This document shows positions 1-8,785 of a stretch of DNA of 64,000 nucleotides, one piece after another (position 1 is the stretch's first letter; every line of letters starts with the position of its first letter). The stretch comes from Nannocystis bainbridge. GTDB taxonomy: Bacteria; Myxococcota_A; Polyangia; Nannocystales; Nannocystaceae. The notes below the pieces were generated by a model that had not been told where the DNA came from, searched no databases, and saw only the letters and a program-made list of their open reading frames with translations. Both the position numbers and the translations under genes were made by a program. The DNA lies in NCBI RefSeq assembly GCF_028368995.1, contig NZ_JAQNDL010000001.1, positions 496,001-560,000 of the forward strand, read 5' to 3'.

Positions 1-531
1 GTCGGCGCCTCGGCGATGGACGGCGCGGTCACCGTGAGCAACGCCGTGACCTCGATCTTCGACCTCGAGGCCGCCGGCGACGCGTTCCAGGGCGAGACCC
101 TCGCGCTCGAGATGTCCGGCAACGCCGAGGGCAGCTCGATCACCTGGTTTATCCCCGAGGAGCACCGCGACACCGCCGATTTCGCGTGGCTGTCCTTCCG
201 CATCGCCCAGGTCGACGGCTCGGCCTCGAGCTACCTGCGGTTCCAGATCAGCAATGACAACGTCTGGTCGGCGGAGCAGATCGTCGGCGACCACGGCACG
301 ATCGCCACGCCGATGGAGATGTGCCCGCCGTCGCAGATCCCGTACGGTCCGGGCGCCGCCTGCTGGCCGAGCGGGTTATTCCACCACCTCGGCACGGTGC
401 GGATCCCGCTGGCCGAATTCGGCGCGCACGACGACATCGATCGCGTGCGCCTGATCTTCCGCGGCCGGTCGGTCGAAAAGACCTACCTCCTCGACAGCCT
501 CGAATTCAGCGGCGACGACGATCTGCCCTGA
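1..531 (+). CDS. Secreted beta-sandwich-like protein, C-terminal part (5' end outside window)
   Basis: The reading frame is open from the first base, so the start lies upstream of the window; 176 residues are visible. The fragment alternates hydrophobic and polar residues, is rich in Ser/Asp/Gly and has two Cys in a loop near residues 108-125. It ends with a segment of the type YLLDSLEFSGDDD, which resembles the last strands of carbohydrate-binding or galactose-binding jelly-roll domains. I do not recognise a specific family and see no catalytic motif. An extracytoplasmic location is inferred from the composition. The next gene starts 27 bp downstream on the same strand. Confidence 0.6.
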   Translation, partial: VGASAMDGAVTVSNAVTSIFDLEAAGDAFQGETLALEMSGNAEGSSITWFIPEEHRDTADFAWLSFRIAQVDGSASSYLRFQISNDNVWSAEQIVGDHGTIATPMEMCPPSQIPYGPGAACWPSGLFHHLGTVRIPLAEFGAHDDIDRVRLIFRGRSVEKTYLLDSLEFSGDDDLP

Positions 532-558
532 ATCGCACGAGTCCCTGAGGTCCTTTCA

Positions 559-3500
559 TTGTCCCGGTTTTTGGCCTGGCGAGACGATGATCCTTTCACA
601 GCCGAGACGACGATGCGCACCATGACCGAGGATCGAAATCGCGACCGCCGGGCGCGCCGGCGGGGGTGGGCGGAGCTGGCGGGTCGTTTCCTGGACCTCG
701 GGGCGGCGCTCCGTCGTGGTTGCGCGCGGGTCGGCGCCCAAGTAACACCGATGCGCATGGTCCGTGGGCCGCAGCGGGGCGACACGCCGAGAGTCGGGCC
801 AGGCCGCGCGCCGGAGGACGGCCACGGACCTCCGTCGCCGCCGGGCGCGAGCGGCTCGACCTCGACCGCTGCGGAGCTCGAGCCCGGCTGGGCGATGCGA
901 AGCACTCTGGAGCCGCCGCTCGGCTCCCCGTCGGCCTGGGCGAGCCGCAGCACCCTCGGCCAGCCGCCGGGGCCGCGACCCGAGCACGACCTCGGCGGCC
1001 CGCACCTCAAGGAGCTCATCCTCTCGCGCCTGTTCGTCCGCGAGGCCGGCCCGCCGCGGATCGGCCGCTTCTCGCTCCTGCAATTGCTGGGCGAGGGCGG
1101 CATGGGGGTGGTGTTCGCCGCCTACGACGAGGACCTCGATCGCAAGGTCGCGATCAAGGTATTGCGCGCCCAGGCGACCGCGCAGCCCGACCGGCTCCGC
1201 GCCCGCATGCTGCGCGAGGCCCGGCTGATGGCCCAGCTGTCGCACACCAACGTGATCACGGTCCACGAGGTCGGCGAACACGAGGGGCAGGTCTTCATCG
1301 CCATGGAGTTCGTGCGCGGGCAGCCGCTGGACGCCTGGCTCGCGGCCTGTCGCGCGCGCACCGGCGGGGCCCGCTGGCACGATCTGCTCGGGCCGTTCGT
1401 CCAGGCCGGCGCTGGGCTGGTCGCGGCTCACCGCGCCGGGCTGGTCCACCGCGACTTCAAGCCGCAGAACGTGATCGTGCGCAGCGACGGCGTGGTCAAG
1501 GTCCTCGACTTCGGCCTCGCCTGCGCGGCGCCGCAGGACGACCGCGTAGCGACGACCGCGGACGATCACGAGCGCGAGGCCGCGACGACCTGCGAGCGGC
1601 TGACCCAGACCGGGGCCGTGATGGGCACGCCGACGTACATGGCCCCGGAGCAGCACCTCGGGATCCCGGCCGACGAGCGCAGCGACCAGTTCAGCTTTTG
1701 CGTCGCGCTCTACGAGGCGCTCTACGGCCAGCATCCGTTCGGCGGGTCGACTCTGGAGGCGCTGCGCCGGGCGGTGCTCGCCGGCCACGTCCGCGAGCCG
1801 CCGCCCGGGTCGCCGGTCCCGCTGCGGATCCGTCGCCTGCTGATGCGCGGGCTGGCGGCGCGCCCGGAAGCCCGTCACCCCTCGTTCGCCGGGCTGCTGG
1901 AGGCGCTCGCGGCCGACCCGGCGGGCGCCCGGCGCCGCTGGCTGGCCGTCGGCGGGCTCGTGCTCGCCGCTTCGGCCGCGACCTGGGTCCTGGCGAGTCG
2001 CGGCGCGGAGGCGGAGCCGCCGTGCTCGGGGGTCGCACACGAGCTCGCCGAGGTGTGGAGCGACGAGCGCCAGGCCGCGATCACGACCGCGATCCAGGCG
2101 ACCGGGCTGCCCTACGCCGAAGCCACCTGGCAGCGCGTCGCGCCGACGCTCGACGCCTACGCCCACGATTGGACGGCCATGCGCGCCGCCTCGTGCCGGG
2201 CGCACTTCGACGCGCTCGAGTCCGATCGCCACTACGACCTGCGGACCGCGTGCCTGGTCCGCCGCCGCGTCGCGCTCGCCACGATGGTCTCGGCGCTCGC
2301 CGAGGCGCGACCCGCCGACCTCGAGAACATGGCGCAGGCAACGTCGGCCCTGCCCCCGCTCGCCGCCTGCGGCGACACCGAGGCGCTCGCGGCCGCCGTG
2401 CCGCCCCCGGAGGACCCGGCGGTCGCCCGCGCGGTCGAGGTGCACCGCGGCGCCCTGGCGCAGGCCGACGCCTACGAGGCGCTGGGACGCCACGAAGACG
2501 CGCGCGCCCTGGTCGCGCCGGTGCTCGCCTCGCAAGAGGTCAAGGCGTACGCGCCGCTGGAAGCCGAGGCCCGGCTGTCGCTCGGCACCGTCGAGCTGAC
2601 CGCGCTGCGCTACGGCGCCGCCGTCGAGGCGCTGACGCAGGCGCTGGAGACCTCGCTGCGCGCGGGTCACCTGGCCGTCGCGGCGGAGGCGTTCGCCCGC
2701 CGGATCTTCGTCCAGGGCCAGACCGGCAGGGGCAAGGAGGCGCTCCAGGACGTGCCGCTGGCGCGAGCGCTGGTCGAGTGGTCGGGGGACGATCAGCTCC
2801 GCTGGCTGCTGCTCAACAACACCGGCATGACCTACTACGCCCTCGATCGGCACAGCGAGGCGCAAGAGAGCATGCTCGCGGCCCTGGCGACCAAGGAGAG
2901 GCTCGGCGACCTCGACTTCGAATACGGGGTGACGCTCACCAATGTGGGCATGGTGTCGCTCGCGCTCGGCGATCTTCGCGGCGCGCGGGGCTACCTCGCC
3001 CGCAGCCTCGAGCGCGACGAGGGAGCGCTCGGCACCGACCACCCCAGGGTCGCGCTGGCCAGGTTGGGCCTCGCCGCGGTCGAGCTCCACGCCGGCCGCT
3101 ACGACGCGGCCCTGGCCGGCATGCGAGCGGCGATCGCGTCGCTGGTGCGCGTCCACGGCCCGTCGTCCGAGGTCCTGTTGAACTGTTTCTTGCAGCTCGC
3201 GGACCTGAGCAACCGGCGCGGCGCCCATGCAGGGGCCCTGGCGTACACCGACCAGGCTGCCGCGATCCGGGCCGCGCACGACCTCGAGGGCAACCCGATC
3301 CTCGTCAACCTGTTCATGCAGCGCGCGGCGGCCCTCGAAGGCCTGGGACGCTCCGAGGAGGCCACGGCGGAGCTCCAGGCGGGCCTCGCGGTCTTCGAGG
3401 CGGGGCCCAGCCCGGCGCACGCCGCCTGGATTCACGACGCGAGCGGGCGGCTCTCGCTGCAGCGCGGCGACGCCGGCGGGGCGCTGGCCGCATTCCGGCG

Positions 3501-3996
3501 CGCGCGAGTCCTCCACGCGGGCGCGCCGAGCCCGATGCCCTACCTCCTCGCGGCCACAGACATCCGGATCGCCACCGCCTTGCGCGCCGCGGGCGACCGC
3601 GTCGCGGCCCTCGAGCTGGCCTCGCGCGCGCTGGCGCAGCTGCTCGCCACCCCGCAGCGACATCACGTCGTGATGATGGCCGAGCTCCGGCTCGAGGTCG
3701 GCGACCTCCTGCTCGCCGCGGGGCGTGTCACCGAGGCGCGCGAGCAGTTCGAGACGGCCCACCGTGACCTCGCCGCGACCGCCGAGCCCCACAATCCCTG
3801 GTTGGCGCGGCTCGAGTTCGCCATGGCACGGGCGCTGATGAAAGGACCCGCGGGCGAACGGCCTCGCGCCGAATCGCTCGCGCGCGGCGCCCTGGCCACG
3901 TTGCGCCGCCACGCGCCCGGCTTCGAACCCGAAGCAGAGGCCGTGGAAGGCTTCCTCCGCCAGGAATTCAAGAATTCGACCGGGCGGGCCAATTGA
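559..3996 (+). CDS. Eukaryote-like Ser/Thr protein kinase with C-terminal TPR sensor region
   Basis: A 1145-residue protein with a low-complexity N-terminus followed by a complete Hanks-type kinase: glycine loop GEGGMGVV near residue 179, VAIK lysine at 200, HRDFKPQN with catalytic Asp 299, DFG at 317 and APE ending at 364. A hydrophobic segment (about 462-482) follows the kinase. The remaining ~650 residues are Ala/Leu-rich helical repeats of TPR character, as expected for a myxobacterial membrane kinase with an outer or periplasmic repeat region. The TTG at 559 has a GAGGT ribosome-binding site upstream. In-frame ATGs at 613 and 622 are alternatives, because the first ~165 residues lack conserved features. 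The substrate is unknown. A long reverse-strand frame over this gene is a GC artefact. Confidence 0.9.
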   Translation: MSRFLAWRDDDPFTAETTMRTMTEDRNRDRRARRRGWAELAGRFLDLGAALRRGCARVGAQVTPMRMVRGPQRGDTPRVGPGRAPEDGHGPPSPPGASGSTSTAAELEPGWAMRSTLEPPLGSPSAWASRSTLGQPPGPRPEHDLGGPHLKELILSRLFVREAGPPRIGRFSLLQLLGEGGMGVVFAAYDEDLDRKVAIKVLRAQATAQPDRLRARMLREARLMAQLSHTNVITVHEVGEHEGQVFIAMEFVRGQPLDAWLAACRARTGGARWHDLLGPFVQAGAGLVAAHRAGLVHRDFKPQNVIVRSDGVVKVLDFGLACAAPQDDRVATTADDHEREAATTCERLTQTGAVMGTPTYMAPEQHLGIPADERSDQFSFCVALYEALYGQHPFGGSTLEALRRAVLAGHVREPPPGSPVPLRIRRLLMRGLAARPEARHPSFAGLLEALAADPAGARRRWLAVGGLVLAASAATWVLASRGAEAEPPCSGVAHELAEVWSDERQAAITTAIQATGLPYAEATWQRVAPTLDAYAHDWTAMRAASCRAHFDALESDRHYDLRTACLVRRRVALATMVSALAEARPADLENMAQATSALPPLAACGDTEALAAAVPPPEDPAVARAVEVHRGALAQADAYEALGRHEDARALVAPVLASQEVKAYAPLEAEARLSLGTVELTALRYGAAVEALTQALETSLRAGHLAVAAEAFARRIFVQGQTGRGKEALQDVPLARALVEWSGDDQLRWLLLNNTGMTYYALDRHSEAQESMLAALATKERLGDLDFEYGVTLTNVGMVSLALGDLRGARGYLARSLERDEGALGTDHPRVALARLGLAAVELHAGRYDAALAGMRAAIASLVRVHGPSSEVLLNCFLQLADLSNRRGAHAGALAYTDQAAAIRAAHDLEGNPILVNLFMQRAAALEGLGRSEEATAELQAGLAVFEAGPSPAHAAWIHDASGRLSLQRGDAGGALAAFRRARVLHAGAPSPMPYLLAATDIRIATALRAAGDRVAALELASRALAQLLATPQRHHVVMMAELRLEVGDLLLAAGRVTEAREQFETAHRDLAATAEPHNPWLARLEFAMARALMKGPAGERPRAESLARGALATLRRHAPGFEPEAEAVEGFLRQEFKNSTGRAN

Positions 3997-4083
3997 AACC
4001 GCCGACCCACCGATAAGGAGCGGCACAGACCGCGCGGACCGCCGAGTGCCCGGGCGCGGACCTGCTCAAGGAGACTTCGACCC

Positions 4084-5079
4084 ATGCTCGCCGCCGATAA
4101 GCTTCTCTTCGCCGCTTCGCTGTCCCTCGTCGCTGCCTGCGATTCGCAGGACCTCGCCGCCTTCCAACCCGAAGAGGAGGTCGAGCTCCGCTGCGCACCC
4201 AACTGCCCGCCGGCGTCGGGCAACACCGAGTGGATGGGCAGCCTCTATCCCATCTCGCCGCTCGACACGCTGGGCAACGACTACAGGGGTATCAAGGTGG
4301 AAAGCCTCGTGGTGGCTGGCTACACCGCCGCCGGCTTCGGAGCCTTCGAAGGCGAGCTCTGGGCCGACATCCCCAACCCCCACTTCGGCACGATCAGGCT
4401 CTGGGGGCAGCAACTCCTCGGCGCCCGGTTCACGCTGACCTTCGACGGCAAGCCGCGGTACCTCACCATCTCTGCGGTGCAGCCGCCACCCGCGGGCGAC
4501 TCCCACTGGCTCTACGGCCTGAAGTGGGACGACGACGGCCCCGACCCCGGCGACGACACGCCCGCGTGCCTCAAAGACCAGGTCAACGGCGAACAACTGG
4601 CGATCGTCCACGACGACCTCGACATCGACACCGCGACCGGCGACGTGTTCGCGCGCGCGAACACGGTGTATTTCGCGTGCCTGCACGGCGCGGCCGGGAA
4701 GGCCACCCTCGAGGGCAAGGGCTTCAACTTCGGCTTCCGGCCCTTCGAACTCGGGCTCGCCAACTTCGAGATCTCCCTGCGCTTCATCCTCGCCGACTAC
4801 TGCGGCGACGGTCATTCGTGGACCCAGGACAAGACGAACATCCACTATCAAGACCTCTGGAACATCGGCGCGGGCGGCGGCCTGACCACCGACGCGGTGT
4901 GGGGCCAGAACGGGGCCCTGTGCATCGGCGCCCACCCGCGCGTGTACGATTACGACGAGATCGAATGCCCCCTCGGCGTGAAGCCGCCGCTGTGCGGCAC
5001 GCCGGCGCAGACCCAGACGCTCTTCAACAATCAGGGCGTGATCTGGTCGCGCAACCCGTGGCTGATCCCGATCCCGTAG
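4084..5079 (+). CDS. ADYC-domain lipoprotein
   Basis: 331 residues with a lipoprotein signal peptide: hydrophobic stretch from residue 6 and lipobox LVAAC with Cys19. The body contains the segment LADYCGDGHSWT, the signature that names the ADYC domain of secreted myxobacterial proteins. Several further Cys residues are suited to disulphides, for example CGTP near the C-terminus. It is predicted to be anchored in the outer membrane; the biochemical role of the domain is not known. A GGAGA element (AAGGAGACTTCGACCC) precedes the ATG. It lies 87 bp after the kinase-TPR gene on the same strand, which may or may not mean co-transcription. Confidence 0.8.
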   Translation: MLAADKLLFAASLSLVAACDSQDLAAFQPEEEVELRCAPNCPPASGNTEWMGSLYPISPLDTLGNDYRGIKVESLVVAGYTAAGFGAFEGELWADIPNPHFGTIRLWGQQLLGARFTLTFDGKPRYLTISAVQPPPAGDSHWLYGLKWDDDGPDPGDDTPACLKDQVNGEQLAIVHDDLDIDTATGDVFARANTVYFACLHGAAGKATLEGKGFNFGFRPFELGLANFEISLRFILADYCGDGHSWTQDKTNIHYQDLWNIGAGGGLTTDAVWGQNGALCIGAHPRVYDYDEIECPLGVKPPLCGTPAQTQTLFNNQGVIWSRNPWLIPIP

Positions 5080-5464
5080 CAAGCCCGGGCCGCGGCACGT
5101 CGTCTCCAGCGAATTCGGCCGAGGTCTGCCGAATCGATGCGCCCCGGAGCGGAGCGCCGTATGGACGCGCATCGGGGAAGAGCACCCACCAGCCATGATC
5201 CTCGAGGAGGCTCCGTGGCCGACCGGACCTCCTCACGCATCTTCACCGCGAGCCTTGCTCCCTATCACCGCGTGAGCGCCACGAAACGGGCCGCGCGGTC
5301 GCCGAGCCGGATCCTCCCCCCAGTTGGGATCCAGGCGCTCTCATCATAAAATCGATCGGCGTGACCCGGCCGACCGCGAGGCTGGGCCCAATCCTCCATA
5401 ACCATAATCATCAATCGATACGATGCATGCGGGACAAATATTGTCCCTGAAAGTGATGAACACC
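5080..5464. other. Intergenic region, 385 bp, leader of the next gene
   Basis: No gene-like frame is supported here. The right half becomes AT-richer (around 5340-5430), as expected for a promoter region, and contains the perfect inverted repeat described separately at 5431-5447. I see no strong terminator hairpin after the ADYC lipoprotein gene. Confidence 0.5.
5431..5447. promoter_or_regulatory. Perfect inverted repeat GGGACAA-ATA-TTGTCCC
   Basis: Seven-base arms are separated by ATA, ending 17 bases before the likely ATG at 5465, in an AT-rich leader. Its position suits an operator or an mRNA hairpin controlling the secreted protein downstream. The GGGACA/TGTCCC half-site recurs in other intergenic regions of the window (22209-22236, 35244-35315). 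Function is inferred from position only. Confidence 0.45.
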
Positions 5465-6016
5465 ATGAAAATCCATTCCCTGTGCCTCTCGCTCGCCGCC
5501 GCCACGCTCGTCACTGCAGCCCCGGGCTTCGCGTCCGAAGCAGCGGCTGCCGACCTCACCAACCGCGTCCCCGCGTCCGCGTGCAGCCCCGAGACCCCTG
5601 ACGACGACGCCAGCCTCCAGCTCTCCAACGGCTCGTGGATCCTCTCGGGCACCGAGACGGGCACCATGACGCTCTGGTGCCCGGTGGCGACGGACAAGCC
5701 GTATACCGGCTTCAGCCCCTTCGAGATCGACTATCTCCGCCTGTGGTACCGCGATCCGGACGGGACGGCCGCGGGCTCGCAGGTGACGGCGCAGCTGTAT
5801 TACCGCACCGAGGGGTCGAACAACATCTGGCCGATGACCGCCGGCGTCAACTCCAACACGAGCAGCGTCACGACCAGCAATACGCTGTCCTCGGCCGTGA
5901 CCACCAATACGAGCACCGACGCGCTGTTCTTCGTGAAGGTGACGATCTCGCGGGACTCGACCAGCTCGAATGTCGCGTTCCACGGCTTCGATCTGGCGCT
6001 GGCCACCGTCGGCTGA
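5465..6016 (+). CDS. Secreted protein of unknown function, Ser/Thr-rich
   Basis: 183 residues from ATG 5465. This start is preferred over 5423 and 5456 because it gives a compact Sec signal peptide (MKIHSLCLSLAAATLVTAAP) with an Ala-rich cleavage region near ASEAAAAD. The mature part is rich in Ser, Thr, Asn and aromatic residues (for example LRLWYRDPDG and AQLYYRTEG) and looks like an all-beta extracellular domain. Two Cys residues in the mature protein could pair. I do not recognise the family. A palindrome lies just upstream and a hairpin terminator just downstream, so it appears to be a monocistronic unit. Confidence 0.75.
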   Translation: MKIHSLCLSLAAATLVTAAPGFASEAAAADLTNRVPASACSPETPDDDASLQLSNGSWILSGTETGTMTLWCPVATDKPYTGFSPFEIDYLRLWYRDPDGTAAGSQVTAQLYYRTEGSNNIWPMTAGVNSNTSSVTTSNTLSSAVTTNTSTDALFFVKVTISRDSTSSNVAFHGFDLALATVG

Positions 6017-6028
6017 ACGCTCGGCGCA

Positions 6029-6059
6029 CCACGGTCGGGCCTCGCCCGCCTGACCGTGG
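6029..6059. terminator. Hairpin between convergent genes
   Basis: Arms CCACGGTC (6029-6036) and GACCGTGG (6052-6059) pair perfectly, with an inner GGGC/GCCC pair in the loop. It sits between the stop of the secreted protein and the 3' end of the sigma factor gene, so it could serve both strands. There is no T-tract, as is usual at this GC content. Confidence 0.6.
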
Positions 6060-6132
6060 CGGCCCACCTCCATGGGCCCCTCGATCCGCGTGAAGCTGCG
6101 GAATCACCGTCCGCGGGCGCGTCGCTCCGGGC

Positions 6133-6747
6133 TCACGGTGAGCGCAGCTCCTCGCGGACTCGCAGGGCCCAGCCGTCGAGGTCTGCCAGCGTGCTCGCCA
6201 GCAGTCCGGGCGACTCGGCCAGTCGTGCCAGCGCCTGCTCGAGCAGTTGTCGGGCCCGGCGCAGGCGGGTCCGCACCGTGCCCTCGGGCACCGCCAGGAG
6301 CTCGGCGACCTCGCGGGCCGTGAGCGCCTCCCAGAAATAGAGCTCGACCAGCAACTGGCTCTCGAGCGGGATCTGCCGCAGCGCCTGCAACAGCAGCCGC
6401 GTCTGTTGCTCGCGCGCGAGCACGCTGCTCGGCCCCGGCTGCAGATCGGCGAGCGAGCGCTCGCTGAAGTCGAGCTGCGCCGGGGCGCGATAGACCGCGC
6501 GGAAGTGGTCGTAGAGCACATGGCGGGCGATGCCCAGCACATACGCGCGGACGTTGCAGTCCTGCGAGATCCGCGGCACCGACTCCACCAGCTTCACCAG
6601 CGTCTGCTGGATCAGGTCCGGCGCCGCGGCTCGATCCTTGGTGGCGAAGAAGCGAGCCACGGCCTCGTAGTGGCGCCCCACGAGGGTCCGTCCGGCCCGT
6701 TCGTCGCCCCCCTGCCAGGCCGTGAGCAACGTGCGGTCGTCGGACAT
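6133..6747 (-). CDS. ECF-type sigma-70 family RNA polymerase sigma factor
   Basis: 204 residues containing sigma region 2 (about residues 20-90, including DLIQQTLVKLVE and AYVLGIARHVLYDHFR) and region 4 (about 120-175, with a helix-turn-helix around TAREVAELLAVPEGTVRTRLRRAR). Length and two-domain layout are typical of ECF sigma factors. No anti-sigma factor is encoded next to it. In Nannocystaceae such sigma factors often occur near Ser/Thr kinases, and one lies 2 kb upstream on the other strand, but a link is speculative. The gene is convergent with the secreted protein gene. Confidence 0.9.
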   Translation of the reverse strand: MSDDRTLLTAWQGGDERAGRTLVGRHYEAVARFFATKDRAAAPDLIQQTLVKLVESVPRISQDCNVRAYVLGIARHVLYDHFRAVYRAPAQLDFSERSLADLQPGPSSVLAREQQTRLLLQALRQIPLESQLLVELYFWEALTAREVAELLAVPEGTVRTRLRRARQLLEQALARLAESPGLLASTLADLDGWALRVREELRSP

Positions 6748-6907
6748 CGGAACTTCATGCTACCTCGACGAGCCCGAATTTGCCAAGCGCCGCCCCGCTG
6801 CCGAACGTCATGCTACGCGGCTCCTGCCGCCGCTTCGATCGCTCGCGCCTTTGGCGTTTCATCCCGGGAGACAACTATCAATCGCCCCTCGAGCGGTCGC
6901 GGTCGAT

Positions 6908-7534
6908 TCAGCGTTCGAACGGGAAGACGATCGTCGACAACAGGCGGGCGCGCTTGCCGGGCGCCGGGCCGCGTTCGACGAACGGCCGCAAGGCCGCCTG
7001 AAGCGCCGCGACCAGCTCGCCGAATTCCGCGTCGTCCAGGTGCAGCAGGGTCGAGCGAAAGCCGGCGCCGTCGGCCGCCAGATCGACCGACCCCGACGAC
7101 GTCGCGGCGCGCTGGACATACCGGCCCCACGCGTCGAGCAGGTGGGCGGTGAAAGCCGCGAAGCCGCGGGTGTGATCGCCGGGGGTGAGCTCGCGGGCGG
7201 CCGCCTCGTCCAGGTGGGTGGCCCCCTCGTGAAGCGTGTAGCTCCGCTCGACCCCGCCGCGTTTGGCCTGCTCGCCGACCACCTGCAGCACGCCCGAGCG
7301 CGCCAGCAGGTTGAGGTGGCGGTAGAGGGTCGCCGGAGCGACGTCGGGCAGCTCTCCGAGCAGCGTGGCCGCGGTCACCGGCCGGGCCGCGGCCGCCACC
7401 GTCTCGACGATCCGCAGCCGGAGCGGGTGGAGCAGCACGTCCGCGCGCTCTCGCGCGCCGCCAGGGCTCGTCCGCCCCTGATTTTTGCTTGCGTTCCTCG
7501 CCACGCCCGGCAATGTTCTCAAAAATGAGAACAT
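6908..7534 (-). CDS. Winged-helix (ArsR-like) transcriptional regulator
   Basis: 208 residues. A winged-helix DNA-binding domain covers about residues 33-105 (LLHPLRLRIVETV, then LPDVAPATLYRHLNLLARSG as recognition helix, then a wing). A C-terminal ligand or dimerisation half carries RSTLLHLDDAEFGELVAAL. The fold suggests an ArsR/PadR-like repressor with a small-molecule or protein input. The ATG at 7534 lies inside a palindrome and overlaps the divergent protease gene. A GTG at 7438, just before the first conserved helix, is an equally plausible true start and would leave room for a promoter. Autoregulation and control of the neighbouring CPBP protease are likely inferences. Confidence 0.85.
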   Translation of the reverse strand: MFSFLRTLPGVARNASKNQGRTSPGGARERADVLLHPLRLRIVETVAAAARPVTAATLLGELPDVAPATLYRHLNLLARSGVLQVVGEQAKRGGVERSYTLHEGATHLDEAAARELTPGDHTRGFAAFTAHLLDAWGRYVQRAATSSGSVDLAADGAGFRSTLLHLDDAEFGELVAALQAALRPFVERGPAPGKRARLLSTIVFPFER

Positions 7535-7535
7535 T
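7512..7535. promoter_or_regulatory. Palindromic operator AATGTTCTCA-N4-TGAGAACATT
   Basis: Ten-base arms (7512-7521 and 7526-7535) separated by AAAA form a perfect inverted repeat, an AT-rich island in GC-rich DNA. It contains the ATG of the rightward gene (7525) and the reverse-strand ATG of the regulator (7534). It is the natural candidate binding site for the adjacent winged-helix regulator. Confidence 0.65.
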
Positions 7536-8280
7536 TGTCCATCCGAATCAGCCGCCAGCCTGGCGTGTGGCGCTGGTGTGGGCGGCGCTGTCGGCGCTCG
7601 CGGCGGTCACGGTCGTGCCCTACATCCTCAAGTTGCTGCCCGAGACGTCGGCGATGTCGGAGCCGGTCCTCACCGCCGTCTTCGTGGCTCAGGCCGGGTT
7701 GCAGGCGTTCCTGTTGGCCTGGGCCGGCACGGCGGCGGGGCGGCGGATCGGTGTCGGCAGCCCGTGGCTCGAAGCCCGGTTGCGCGGCGAACGACCGCCG
7801 CTACCGCGCTCGCTCGGGCGGATGGTGCTTTACGGTCTGGGTGCCGGGCTCCTGGCCGCGGCGATCGATCTGGCCTTCATCCCGTCGATGCCCCCGCCGC
7901 TCGCCGGAGCCCTGCCGCAGCCGTCGCCCTGGGATGGCTTTTGGGCCAGCTTCTACGGCGGCATCGCCGAGGAAGTGATGACCCGCCTCGGCATGGCCAC
8001 GCTGCTCGCGTGGGCGCTGGCGCGGTGGCTCGGGCGGCGGGCCGCGCTCGCCGTCGGGGTCGCCGGCTCCGCGCTGCTGTTCGGCGCGCTGCACCTGCCC
8101 GCGGCAGCGCAGGTGTGGCCGCTGACTGTCCTCGTGGTGGCCCGCACGCTGGCGCTCAACGGGGTCCTCGGCGTGATGTTCGGCGCCGCTTACGTGCGCC
8201 ACGGCCTCGAGCACGCGATCGTGATGCACTTCGCCGCCGACCTCGTGCTGCATGTGGCCGCGCCGGCGCTGATGGCATGA
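7525..8280 (+). CDS. CPBP-family intramembrane metalloprotease (CAAX-protease/Abi type)
   Basis: 251 residues with six to eight hydrophobic segments. The CPBP signatures are all present: EEVMTR with Glu149-Glu150 and Arg154, His190 in FGALHLP, and a later HAIVMHFAADL segment. Members are glutamate-type intramembrane proteases involved in prenyl-protein-like processing, bacteriocin self-immunity or regulated proteolysis; which applies here is unknown. The ATG at 7525 is chosen because an earlier in-frame ATG (7489) would lie deeper inside the regulator gene. The start overlaps the divergent regulator within the shared palindrome. Confidence 0.85.
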   Translation: MRTFVHPNQPPAWRVALVWAALSALAAVTVVPYILKLLPETSAMSEPVLTAVFVAQAGLQAFLLAWAGTAAGRRIGVGSPWLEARLRGERPPLPRSLGRMVLYGLGAGLLAAAIDLAFIPSMPPPLAGALPQPSPWDGFWASFYGGIAEEVMTRLGMATLLAWALARWLGRRAALAVGVAGSALLFGALHLPAAAQVWPLTVLVVARTLALNGVLGVMFGAAYVRHGLEHAIVMHFAADLVLHVAAPALMA

Positions 8281-8443
8281 CCCGACGCGCAGCTCGCCCG
8301 GCACCATGATGCCGTCCATTCCCAGTCACGGTCATCGCGGGGCTGAAATCCGCGTCCCGCGATCGGGCCCAGCGCCGCGAAGCTCGGGCGACGGGCCGTC
8401 CGGGTCGACATGCGCTCGTTCGCATGAGACCCTGCACGCGAAT

Positions 8444-8722
8444 ATGCAGCCCACCTCGTGGAGATCCATCGCCCTCGTCCTCGCCGGCATCATCCTCGGA
8501 TGCAGCGCCAACGCCATGCGCGGCGCCCAGGCTCAGCCGGCGTTCCCGGCGAACCCGGCGGCCACACGGTGGCAACAATACTGCGAACACGTCGACGGCG
8601 ACGAAGAGGCGAACGAGCGCGCCCAGGCGGCAGGCGCCCAGGGCTTCGAGCTCGCCGCGCTCTCCCTCTACGCCAGCAACACCGACGACCTCGTGATCTG
8701 CTTCAAGCGGCCCGCGCCCTGA
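8444..8722 (+). CDS. Small putative lipoprotein, unknown function
   Basis: 92 residues from ATG 8444. The N-terminus carries a hydrophobic signal segment (SIALVLAGIILGC) with Cys as a plausible lipidation site, although ILGC is a weak lipobox. The mature part has a short conserved-looking C-terminal segment (WQQYCEHV, then AQGFELAALSLY, then DLVICFKRP), a pattern seen in small secreted myxobacterial proteins. An upstream in-frame ATG (8306) would add a composition-poor extension and is rejected. A strong hairpin follows the stop. Confidence 0.6.
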   Translation: MQPTSWRSIALVLAGIILGCSANAMRGAQAQPAFPANPAATRWQQYCEHVDGDEEANERAQAAGAQGFELAALSLYASNTDDLVICFKRPAP

Positions 8723-8740
8723 CGGCAGGCCGCGCGAACG

Positions 8741-8784
8741 GCCGCGAGGCTCCACTCGTCGCGTCGGCCGGGAGCCATCGCGGC
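8741..8784. terminator. Strong hairpin between convergent genes
   Basis: GCCGCGAGGCTCC (8741-8753) pairs with GGAGCC-A-TCGCGGC (8771-8784), thirteen pairs with a single bulged A. It lies between the stop of the small lipoprotein and the 3' end of the thaumatin-like gene, consistent with a bidirectional terminator. Confidence 0.65.
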
Positions 8785-8785
8785 T

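Noticed and set aside
556..4026. A 1156-residue open frame on the reverse strand opposite the kinase-TPR gene
   Set aside because: The translation is Arg/Gly/Ala-rich without domains. In very GC-rich DNA the antisense frame of a real gene is often open, and the forward frame has clear kinase motifs.
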